Shown here in pieces: positions 57,127 to 64,000 of a DNA stretch of 64,000 nucleotides. Both the position numbers and the translations under genes were made by a program. The notes under the pieces are model-generated. The model ran no database searches, was not told the DNA's origin, and saw nothing but the letters and a program-made list of their open reading frames with translations. The DNA comes from Pseudomonas sp. FP453. Its GTDB lineage: Bacteria > Pseudomonadota > Gammaproteobacteria > Pseudomonadales > Pseudomonadaceae. Where the stretch lies: positions 4,096,501 to 4,160,500 of the forward strand of contig NZ_CP117435.1 in NCBI RefSeq assembly GCF_030687495.1. The letters are read 5' to 3'. The first letter of the stretch is position 1. The number at the start of each line of letters is the position of its first letter.

Positions 57127-57494
57127 TAGCATGGTCCTTTATTCGATGTGCCTGCTTAAAAAAGCGGTCGAAGTGTCGAGAGTTTCAAGTTGACGGAAAC
57201 AACACTCATTGCTTCGCAGTCCCTACCTTCGTGGAGGACGCCGTGATTGAGTTCCGATAATCGCAACTCATATAAAGAAACCAAACCAGCTTTTCGGATT
57301 TTGCCCCATCGCTTTTTTTGAAAACCGCAATTCAGACTGTGCTGACGGCACTTTCACAGACACACTCGCTAATAAACCGCTGAGAAAGCAACTCACCGAC
57401 ATACTTCAAGAGCCAACGCGCCGACCTGGTGTGGTATTCCCGCGCACATAAATACCACCACCGGGTGCAGCCCCGAGTTCAAGCGCAAAAACGC
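57127..57494. promoter_or_regulatory. AT-rich promoter region of the effector-like genes
   Basis: No gene is supported in this stretch. It contains the hrp-like box (57228-57255), and an 8-base inverted repeat GTGGTATT/AATACCAC (57431-57458). Its base composition is visibly less GC-rich than its surroundings, a sign of acquired DNA. Confidence 0.4.
57228..57255 (-). promoter_or_regulatory. hrp-box-like HrpL promoter
   Basis: On the minus strand GGAACT, 15 bases, then CCACGAA. The HrpL consensus is GGAACC-N15/16-CCACNNA, so one base of the first half differs. It is 102 bases upstream of the 57126 ATG. Confidence 0.6.
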
Positions 57495-57530
57495 AAAATG
57501 CCCCGAATCTTTCGATACGGGGCATTTTTT
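57495..57530. terminator. Bidirectional terminator after dusC
   Basis: AAAATGCCCCG/CGGGGCATTTT hairpin with A and T runs outside, between dusC and the effector promoter region. Confidence 0.8.
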
Positions 57531-57548
57531 TGCACCTCAGGACGGATC

Positions 57549-58517
57549 TCACGGCACGCTGCATTGCCCCGGATGGGCCATACCCAACAGACGACTGACC
57601 TGCTTCAGGTCCGTCTCGCGGCGCATGGCTGTGAACAACTCGACCGCTTCCGGGTAATTGCGCGTCAACATGGCCAGCCATTGTTTCAAACGGCCCGGCG
57701 CCTGGCGCTCAGTGAGCTGGGCCACCGACTGGGTCCAGAACTCTTGGAGCATCGGTTGCATCTGCGCCCAGGTCATTTCCACGACCTCTTCGCCTGCCCT
57801 TGCAGCTGCGATCTGCCGCGCCAGGTCGGGACGCGCCACCAGACCGCGACCGAGCATGATGTCTTCGGCGCCGCTGACTTCGCGGCAGCGCTTCCAGTCT
57901 TCGACGCTCCAGATATCGCCATTGGCAAACACCGGCACCTTGACCACGTCCTGCACCCGCGGAATCCACTCCCAATGGGCCGGCGGCTTGTAACCGTCAG
58001 TCTTGGTCCGCGCATGCACCACGATATGCGCCGCACCGCCTTCGGCCAGCGCCGTGGCGCAGACCAGCGCGCCGTCCGGGCTGTCGAAACCCAGGCGCAT
58101 CTTGGCGGTGACCGGGATATGCGCCGGCACCGCACGGCGCACATGCTCGACGATCTGGTTGAGCAACTCCGGCTCCTTGAGCAGCACCGCGCCGCCCCGG
58201 GATTTATTCACCGTCTTGGCCGGGCAGCCGAAGTTCAGGTCGATCACCTCGGAACCCAGCTCGGCGGCCAGCGCGGCGTTTTCCGCCAGGCACACCGGGT
58301 CGGAGCCCAGCAACTGCACGCGCAACGGCACGCCCGCAGCGGTGTGGGCACCGTGCAGCAGTTCCGGGGCGAGCTTGTGGAAATACGCCGGGGTGAGCAG
58401 GCGGTCGTTGACGCGGATGAACTCGGTCACGCACCAATCGATCCCGCCCACGCGGGTCAACACGTCCCGCAGGATGTTGTCGACCAACCCCTCCATGGGC
58501 GCCAAAGCAATTTGCAT
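57549..58517 (-). CDS. dusC: tRNA-dihydrouridine(16) synthase
   Basis: A 322-residue FMN enzyme reducing U16 in t[23 protein letters not shown] at the start (chosen over the upstream ATG at 58526), [20 protein letters not shown] holding the catalytic cysteine, and [13 protein letters not shown] near the FMN site fit the DusC subfamily. The usual length is about 315. Confidence 0.93.
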   Translation of the reverse strand: MQIALAPMEGLVDNILRDVLTRVGGIDWCVTEFIRVNDRLLTPAYFHKLAPELLHGAHTAAGVPLRVQLLGSDPVCLAENAALAAELGSEVIDLNFGCPAKTVNKSRGGAVLLKEPELLNQIVEHVRRAVPAHIPVTAKMRLGFDSPDGALVCATALAEGGAAHIVVHARTKTDGYKPPAHWEWIPRVQDVVKVPVFANGDIWSVEDWKRCREVSGAEDIMLGRGLVARPDLARQIAAARAGEEVVEMTWAQMQPMLQEFWTQSVAQLTERQAPGRLKQWLAMLTRNYPEAVELFTAMRRETDLKQVSRLLGMAHPGQCSVP

Positions 58518-58572
58518 GGGAAACACTCAACAAAAATCGTCGCGCAGTTTACTGGGTTTCCTGCGGCAACCG

Positions 58573-59007
58573 TTAACCCCCTGTCAGGGCGGGGCCGTAA
58601 CCGTCAAGAAACTCGGCGGGCATGCGCTTGGGCTTGCCGCTGGACAGTTCGATGCAGACAAAGGTGGTTTGCGCGCGCAGCAAGGTGGCGCCGTCGTGGG
58701 GGCGGACCAGCTGGAAGCGTCGGGTCATTTTCAGGCGCTGGTCCCAGTCGACGATCCAGGTGGCCAGTTGCAGCTCGTCACCTTCGTAGCCGGCGGCGAG
58801 GTAGTCGATCTCGTGACGCACCACCGCCATGGCGCGGTCCAGGCGGCGGTACTCGGTGAGGTCCAGGCCCAGGCGCTGGGAATGGCGCCAGGCGCAGCGT
58901 TCCAGCCAGGACACGTAGACGGCGTTGTTGGCGTGGCCCAGGCCGTCGATGTCCTCGGCGCCGACCTGCAGGTCGATGATAAACGGCGTTGCCAGATCCC
59001 AGCCCAT
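58573..59007 (-). CDS. Acyl-CoA thioesterase, 4HBT type
   Basis: A 144-residue hot-dog-fold thioesterase. DIDGLGHANNAVYVSWLERC contains the YbgC/FadM-type catalytic aspartate and asparagine-rich loop. It hydrolyses acyl-CoAs; natural substrate unknown. It lies 38 bases after the alpha/beta-hydrolase gene. Confidence 0.87.
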   Translation of the reverse strand: MGWDLATPFIIDLQVGAEDIDGLGHANNAVYVSWLERCAWRHSQRLGLDLTEYRRLDRAMAVVRHEIDYLAAGYEGDELQLATWIVDWDQRLKMTRRFQLVRPHDGATLLRAQTTFVCIELSSGKPKRMPAEFLDGYGPALTGG

Positions 59008-59045
59008 GCCTTGCTCCAGTCGATTGATCTCGGCCGGGCAGTGTA

Positions 59046-59879
59046 TCAGGCACTTTGTCGCGCCTGTAGACGACGGCCGGCCAGCAGCGCCAGCACGCCC
59101 TCGATCACCCGGGGATCGGCCAGCACTTTCTGGTGGCCGCCCTGCTCCAGGCGCAGCAGGCGGCTGTCGAACCAGGCTTCGTGGATGGCTTGGGCGGCTT
59201 TGACCGGGACGAAGGTGTCGTCTTCGGCGTGCACGATCAGGCCGGGCATATTCATCTGATAGTGGGCAACGTCCAGATGCTTCAGTGGCATGCCGAAGGT
59301 CTGTTCGACCTCGTGGATAAACGCCGAGCGGGCCCGTGCAGGCAACCCGACCATCTTGGTGAACCCACGCAGCACATCGAGGAAACGCGACGGCGCAGCG
59401 ATGCTCACCAGCGCTTCGGTGCGCAGCCCCAGTTGCACGGCCAGCATCGCACTGGCTCCGCCCATGGAGTGCCCGACCACCGCATGCAGCGGCGGCAGTT
59501 CGGCGGCCGCTTCCAGCATCGCCCGCGCGAACAGCAGCACATGCGCCTCACGCCCCGGCGAACGGCCATGGGCCGGACCCTCCAGGGCAATCACCGAGTA
59601 ACCGTCATTGACCAGGGCGGTGATCAGGCTGGCGAACTGGGTGGGGCGCCCTTCCCAGCCGTGCATCAGCAAGACTGCCGGGCCTTGGCCCCAGCGCAGG
59701 GCCGACAGGCCGAAACGCAAGGTGATGCGTTCCGACTGCGCCAGCAGCGGCAACTCCCAGTCGCGGGGTGGCAGGTCGCGCGGCGTCATGAAGGCACGCC
59801 GCATCTTGTTGGCCACGGTGTGCGGCGCCAGATGCCCCAGGGTGCCGTTGAAGCGACGAATCCAGGTTAACGTGCCCAT
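59046..59879 (-). CDS. Alpha/beta hydrolase
   Basis: A 277-residue hydrolase. LLMHGWEGRPTQFASLI carries the oxyanion HG motif, GHSMGGASAMLAVQ the nucleophile serine, and the catalytic aspartate and histidine are near HAEDDTFVPV and EQGGHQKVLA. Likely an esterase or lipase. Follows the TetR gene by 15 bases and may be under its control. Confidence 0.88.
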   Translation of the reverse strand: MGTLTWIRRFNGTLGHLAPHTVANKMRRAFMTPRDLPPRDWELPLLAQSERITLRFGLSALRWGQGPAVLLMHGWEGRPTQFASLITALVNDGYSVIALEGPAHGRSPGREAHVLLFARAMLEAAAELPPLHAVVGHSMGGASAMLAVQLGLRTEALVSIAAPSRFLDVLRGFTKMVGLPARARSAFIHEVEQTFGMPLKHLDVAHYQMNMPGLIVHAEDDTFVPVKAAQAIHEAWFDSRLLRLEQGGHQKVLADPRVIEGVLALLAGRRLQARQSA

Positions 59880-59894
59880 CCTTAGAGCCCTCTT

Positions 59895-60434
59895 CTAGCG
59901 CACGGCCGACTTGGCGGCGCGCAATACGCGGTCAGACAATTCACCGGGGCCCAGCGCACGCGCCAGGGCCAGGCCACCGATCATCAGCGCCATGTCAGCC
60001 AGGGCCTTGTCGGTGTCTTCGGGGCTGGCGGCCAGTTGGGCGGCCATCAGCTCGCAGTGTTCGTTCAGCGCTTGGCGGAACTCGTCCGGCAGGCGGCTCA
60101 TTTCGCCGACGGTCGCCGGGATCGGACAGGCCTGAACGCTGGAGTCGCGATGTTTGCGCGACAAGTAGAACGCCGCCACAAGGCCTCGGCGCTCTTCACC
60201 CGTCAACAGCGCATCCATATCGTCAATGGCCGCACGACGCTTGGCCAGCAGTTCGGTGAACGCCTCCAGCATCAGCGCGTCCTTGCTTTCAAAATGCGCG
60301 TAGAAACCACCGACGGTCAGCCCCGCCGCGCCCATGACTTCACCCACACTCGGCTCGGCCGGGCCACGCTGGATCAATGCCGCGCTGGCAGCCTGCAAAA
60401 TGCGTTCGCGGGTTTGCGCTTTTTTATCGCTCAT
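59895..60434 (-). CDS. TetR-family regulator
   Basis: A 179-residue TetR regulator. QTRERILQAASAALIQRGPA and VGEVMGAAGLTVGGFYAHFE are the helix-turn-helix. An AT-rich palindrome at 60460-60482 is its probable operator, and the neighbouring hydrolase/thioesterase genes are the probable targets. ATG 60434 chosen over TTG 60437. Confidence 0.92.
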   Translation of the reverse strand: MSDKKAQTRERILQAASAALIQRGPAEPSVGEVMGAAGLTVGGFYAHFESKDALMLEAFTELLAKRRAAIDDMDALLTGEERRGLVAAFYLSRKHRDSSVQACPIPATVGEMSRLPDEFRQALNEHCELMAAQLAASPEDTDKALADMALMIGGLALARALGPGELSDRVLRAAKSAVR

Positions 60435-60459
60435 CAAAGCCTCCGGTTCTCATGGGTTG

Positions 60460-60482
60460 AATATTATTACCATAATAATATT
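60460..60482 (-). promoter_or_regulatory. Probable TetR operator
   Basis: AATATTATT-ACCAT-AATAATATT, perfect 9-base arms, 26 bases before the TetR start. Length and symmetry fit a TetR-family operator. Confidence 0.7.
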
Positions 60483-60562
60483 TGGCAAGCGACAGGCACG
60501 ACCATTGGTCTGAAGAGAAAGCAGGAAGGGAAGAAAGAATTGGCCAAACGCCAGACAAACAA

Positions 60563-60591
60563 AAGGGCCATTCAATAATTGAATGACCCTT
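60563..60591 (-). terminator. Terminator of the tRNA-Ala/Glu cluster
   Basis: On the minus strand a 13-base stem (60563-60575 with 60579-60591, one mismatch) followed by TTTTG. It lies downstream of the last tRNA-Glu. Confidence 0.75.
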
Positions 60592-60616
60592 AAAAATCCC
60601 GCAGAGCGGGTAATCG

Positions 60617-60692
60617 TGGCGTCCCCTAGGGGACTCGAACCCCTGTTACCGCCGTGAAAGGGCGGTGTCCTAGGCCACTAGACGAAGGGGAC
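60617..60692 (-). tRNA. tRNA-Glu(TTC), copy 1
   Basis: A 76-base cloverleaf with CCA encoded; anticodon loop CTTTCAC (TTC). It lies last in the gltX-tRNA transcript. Confidence 0.95.
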
Positions 60693-60773
60693 ACAAACCT
60701 TCTGTACAACCGATCAGTGCTGAGAACTGATCTGATTCAAGGACGGTGTGGCCGGAACCTTGAACCTGTAAAT

Positions 60774-60849
<76 letters not shown>

Positions 60850-60899
60850 GTATTTTTCGCCTCGCGGCGCAGCAGACCTTTCGAGCTGCTTGTTGAAAC

Positions 60900-60975
60900 T
60901 GGCGTCCCCTAGGGGACTCGAACCCCTGTTACCGCCGTGAAAGGGCGGTGTCCTAGGCCACTAGACGAAGGGGAC
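60900..60975 (-). tRNA. tRNA-Glu(TTC), copy 2
   Basis: Identical to the copy at 60617-60692, CCA encoded. Confidence 0.95.
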
Positions 60976-61054
60976 AAAACCTTCTGTACAACGTGATCAG
61001 CGCTGAGAGCTGATCGATTCAAGGACGGTGTGGCCAGACCTTGAACCTGTAAAT

Positions 61055-61130
<76 letters not shown>

Positions 61131-61231
61131 TCATCGGTGAGGACGGGGCGAATCTTAATGGCGCTTTGGAAGTGTGTCAAATTTATTTTCAACATTTTCC
61201 AAAGTTTTTTGCCGGGATAACAATCACTTAC

Positions 61232-61263
61232 CGGCGAAACCCCGGAAAACCGGGGTTTCGCCG
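61232..61263 (-). terminator. Hairpin after gltX
   Basis: A 14-base stem CGGCGAAACCCCGG and its complement (61232-61245 with 61250-61263) with a four-base loop lies 14 bases after the gltX stop on the minus strand. No T tract follows, so it may partly terminate or only protect the transcript. Confidence 0.5.
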
Positions 61264-61277
61264 TTGCAACGGGCTGA

Positions 61278-62759
61278 TTAAGCGATAGCGCCCAGCAGCT
61301 TTTCCCACTCTTTGTTTTCTTTCTTCGAGACACCACCAAGCAAATCAAGGGCTTGGCGCAGACGGAAACGGGTGAGGTCCGGGCCGAGAATTTCCATCGC
61401 ATCCAGCACCGACACCGAACTCGCCTGCCCGGTGATCGCGGCAAACATCAGCGGCATGGCGTCGCGCAATTTCAATTCGAGGGATTCCACCACCGCCTGG
61501 ATCGTCGCGGTGATCGCATCCTTCTCCCACTGACGCAGGCTTTCCAGCTTCCACAGGATCAACTGCATCAACTGGCGCACCTGGTCGCCCGAGAGCTTCT
61601 TGGATTCGAACAACTTGGCATCCGGGTTCACACCCCCGGCAAAGAAGAAGCTGGCCAACGGCGCGACCTGGCTGAATGTCTCCACCCTGCCCTGCACCAG
61701 CGGCGCGATCTTCATCATGTACTCAGGGTTCAGCGCCCACTGCTGCACACGGCTGGCGAATTCTTCCACCGGCAGGTCACGCAGCCACTGGCCGTTGAGC
61801 CACGACAGCTTCTCGATGTCGAATATCGGCCCACCCAACGAGACGCGGGACAGATCAAAGTTATCGACCATTTCCTGCAACGAGAACTTCTCGCGCTCGT
61901 CCGGCATCGACCAACCCATGCGGCCCAGGTAGTTGAGCATCGCTTCCGGCATAAAGCCCATGCGCTCGTAGAACGTCACCGAGGTCGGGTTCTTGCGCTT
62001 GGACAGCTTGCTCTTGTCCGGGTTACGCAGCAGCGGCATGTAGCACAGCTGCGGCTGTTCCCAGCCGAAGTATTCGTAGAGCAGGATCAGCTTCGGCGCC
62101 GACGGCAGCCATTCTTCGCCGCGCAGCACGTGGGTGATGCCCATCAGGTGGTCATCGACCACGTTGGCCAGGAAGTACGTCGGCAGGCCGTCGGTCTTCA
62201 TCAGCACTTGCATGTCCATGCGGTCCCACGGGATCTCGACGTCACCGCGCAGCATGTCCGGCACCACGCACACGCCTTCGCTCGGCACTTTCATGCGGAT
62301 CACGTGGGGCTCGCCGGCCGCCAGGCGCTGCGCCACTTCTTCCTTGGACAGCAGCAGTGCGCGGCCATCGTAGCGCGGGGTTTCGCCGCGGGCCTGTTGC
62401 TCGGCGCGCATCTGGTCGAGTTCTTCAGCGGTGCAGAAGCACGGGAACGCATGCCCCATGTCGACCAGTTGCTGGGTGTACTGCTTGTAGATGTCGCTGC
62501 GCTCGCTCTGGCGATACGGGCCGTGGGGGCCGCCGACGTCCGGGCCTTCGGCCCAGGTAATGCCCAACCAGCGCAGGGCATCGAAAATCTGCTGCTCCGA
62601 CTCACGGGTCGAGCGCACCTGGTCGGTGTCTTCGATCCGCAGGATGAATTCACCACCGTGCTGCTTGGCAAAGCAGTAGTTGAACAAGGCGATGTAGGCA
62701 GTGCCGACGTGGGGATCCCCAGTAGGCGATGGCGCGATGCGCGTGCGGACGGTGGTCAT
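61278..62759 (-). CDS. gltX: Glutamyl-tRNA synthetase
   Basis: A 493-residue class I synthetase charging tRNA-Glu. [12 protein letters not shown] is the HIGH-type motif, [12 protein letters not shown] the KMSKS motif. Start [12 protein letters not shown] at 62759; upstream open frame is not conserved. It precedes two tRNA-Glu and two tRNA-Ala genes on the same strand. Confidence 0.97.
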   Translation of the reverse strand: MTTVRTRIAPSPTGDPHVGTAYIALFNYCFAKQHGGEFILRIEDTDQVRSTRESEQQIFDALRWLGITWAEGPDVGGPHGPYRQSERSDIYKQYTQQLVDMGHAFPCFCTAEELDQMRAEQQARGETPRYDGRALLLSKEEVAQRLAAGEPHVIRMKVPSEGVCVVPDMLRGDVEIPWDRMDMQVLMKTDGLPTYFLANVVDDHLMGITHVLRGEEWLPSAPKLILLYEYFGWEQPQLCYMPLLRNPDKSKLSKRKNPTSVTFYERMGFMPEAMLNYLGRMGWSMPDEREKFSLQEMVDNFDLSRVSLGGPIFDIEKLSWLNGQWLRDLPVEEFASRVQQWALNPEYMMKIAPLVQGRVETFSQVAPLASFFFAGGVNPDAKLFESKKLSGDQVRQLMQLILWKLESLRQWEKDAITATIQAVVESLELKLRDAMPLMFAAITGQASSVSVLDAMEILGPDLTRFRLRQALDLLGGVSKKENKEWEKLLGAIA

Positions 62760-62955
62760 GGCGGGTCTCGAATGGGCGATGAAACTGGAATTGAAACAAG
62801 GGGCGAATGGTAACAGCCCTCGGCACTTGGGCTCCAGCACCCACCCTATCGAGCATGGCATTTAGGCCAAGCTTCGGTCTCAACGCCAGTCATGGCTATT
62901 GGACAGATGCTTGGGTGGCTATATTCCATTACCTCTTGTTACAGACACTGCCCCC

Positions 62956-64000
62956 ATGCCAGCCCCATTGAAGCGCCGCCTGTTTATCTTCGTGTTTATC
63001 GTGATCCTGATCGGCCTGGGCTTCTTCGCCCACTGGTTCTTCAAGGGCCGCTTCTATGAAAGCACCGACAACGCCTACGTGCAGGGCGAAATCACCCGCG
63101 TCTCCAGCCAGCTCGGCGCGCGCATCGTCGAGGTCAAGGTGGGTGACAACGAACACGTGCAAAAAGGCCAGCTCCTGGTGCAACTCGAAGGCGACGACTT
63201 CCACCTCGCCGTCGACCGCGCCAACGCCGCCCTGGCCATGCGCGAGGCCGAACGCACCCAGGCCCAGAGCAAGCTCACCCAACAAGCCAGCCTGATCGCC
63301 GCCGGCGCAGCCAGGGTTGCGTCAAGCCAGGCCAGCCTGGGCCGTTCGCAGATCGACTTGTCCCGCGCCGAAACCCTGCGCAAACCCGGCTATGTCTCGG
63401 AAGAACGCGTGACTACCCTGTCCGCCGACAACCACATCGCCCGCTCCCAGGTGACCATGGCCGAGGCCGATTTGCAGGGCCAGCGTCAGCAGGTCAACGC
63501 CCTCAACGCCGAAATCAAGCGCCTCGACGCGCTGATCGCCAACGCCAGGACCGACCTGGCCCAGGCCGAACTCAACCTCACCCGCAGCGAGATCCATGCG
63601 CCCATCAGCGGCCTCGTCGGCCAGCGCGCCGCGCGCAACGGCCAGTACGTGCAGGCCGGCGCCTACCTGCTGTCCATCGTTCCCGACCAGGACATCTGGA
63701 TCCAGGCCAACTTCAAGGAGACCCAGATCGGCCACATGCAACCCGGGCAAAAGGCCCAACTGACCTTCGACGCCTATGCCGACACACCCATCGACGCCCG
63801 AGTGGACAGCCTGTTCGCCGCCTCCGGCGCGCAGTTCAGCCTGCTGCCACCGGACAACGCCACGGGCAACTTCACCAAAGTCGTACAACGGATTCCGGTA
63901 AAACTCACGTTCGCCGCGGATAACCCGCTGCACGGCAAGATCCGTCCCGGCATGTCCGTGACCGTCAAAGTGAACATCCAAGACCAGCCCGATGGCCGGT
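62956..64000 (+). CDS. HlyD/EmrA-type efflux adaptor (partial)
   Basis: At least 348 residues, cut by the window edge. One N-terminal membrane anchor (MPAPLKRRLFIFVFIVILIG), then the biotinyl-lipoyl-like domain (TDNAYVQGEITRVSSQLGAR, IVEVKVGDNEHVQKGQLLVQ), a coiled coil hairpin (about 85-200), and the second half LTRSEIHAPISGLVGQRAA with beta-barrel. It links an inner-membrane MFS or RND pump to an outer-membrane channel; a transporter gene should follow downstream. Confidence 0.9.
   Translation, partial: MPAPLKRRLFIFVFIVILIGLGFFAHWFFKGRFYESTDNAYVQGEITRVSSQLGARIVEVKVGDNEHVQKGQLLVQLEGDDFHLAVDRANAALAMREAERTQAQSKLTQQASLIAAGAARVASSQASLGRSQIDLSRAETLRKPGYVSEERVTTLSADNHIARSQVTMAEADLQGQRQQVNALNAEIKRLDALIANARTDLAQAELNLTRSEIHAPISGLVGQRAARNGQYVQAGAYLLSIVPDQDIWIQANFKETQIGHMQPGQKAQLTFDAYADTPIDARVDSLFAASGAQFSLLPPDNATGNFTKVVQRIPVKLTFAADNPLHGKIRPGMSVTVKVNIQDQPDGR

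Noticed and set aside
57127..57494. A small gene in the AT-rich gap before the effector-like genes
   Set aside because: Short frames there have no ribosome-binding site or recognisable residues.

Overview
The window is a piece of a Pseudomonas chromosome, most likely of the P. fluorescens group. The evidence is the gene order (metZ-purF-cvpA-SPOR-folC-accD-trpF-truA-fimV-asd-leuBDC and thrS-infC-rpmI-rplT-pheST-ihfA), fluorescens-type REP/REPIN palindromes, an RsmE-type CsrA protein, and high G+C with Pseudomonas codon use. Species assignment is inference. Most genes lie on the minus strand.

Layout. 1-2700: the end of an integrated phage-like element (DUF4406-like fragment, HNH nuclease, small phage genes, excisionase, tyrosine integrase) abutting the 3' end of tRNA-Pro(GGG). 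2757-10215: translation block tRNA-Pro, MerR, ihfA, pheT, pheS, rplT, rpmI, infC, thrS. 10582-12628: small exported and cold-shock genes. 12662-19626: ribose operon rbsBACRKD ending in an exported nucleoside hydrolase, with a perfect LacI-type operator upstream. 19874-22336: periplasmic asparaginase behind a sigma-54 promoter with AauR-like sites, then an SOS-type LexA box before DUF1654-endonuclease I. 22367-28540: SPOR lipoprotein, rsmE, HAD phosphatase, pcp-DUF979-DUF969 peptidase/permease unit, small proteins. 28662-30838: a PuuB-like oxidoreductase and four tRNAs. 30946-49418: long minus-strand block of methionine, purine, folate, fatty-acid, tryptophan, lysine/threonine and leucine biosynthesis plus truA and fimV. 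49559-53794: LysR regulator and a large five-PAS GGDEF-EAL protein. 53798-57126: accessory cluster of effector-like genes. 57549-64000: dusC, thioesterase, hydrolase, TetR, duplicated tRNA-Ala/Glu, gltX and a partial HlyD-type efflux adaptor.

The most unusual region is 53798-57255. Three co-directional minus-strand genes follow a sequence resembling the hrp box of HrpL-dependent type III secretion promoters. Two encode proteins with a shared papain/calpain-like module (QGxxGNC, then a GHS/WHS histidine about 140 residues later). One carries two such modules once a single-base frameshift is undone. The third is a long proline-rich protein. I read this as a small family of candidate secreted cysteine-protease-like effectors.

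Five genes are broken by insertions only: +1 in G/C runs at 2198-2202, 2336-2338, 10619-10622, 47034-47036 and 54538-54540, and a +2 GC repeat in the essential gene thrS at about 9110-9114. Undoing these restores proteins of normal family length, so base-calling error in this assembly is more likely than true pseudogenes. For all five the evidence gives the reconstructed reading.
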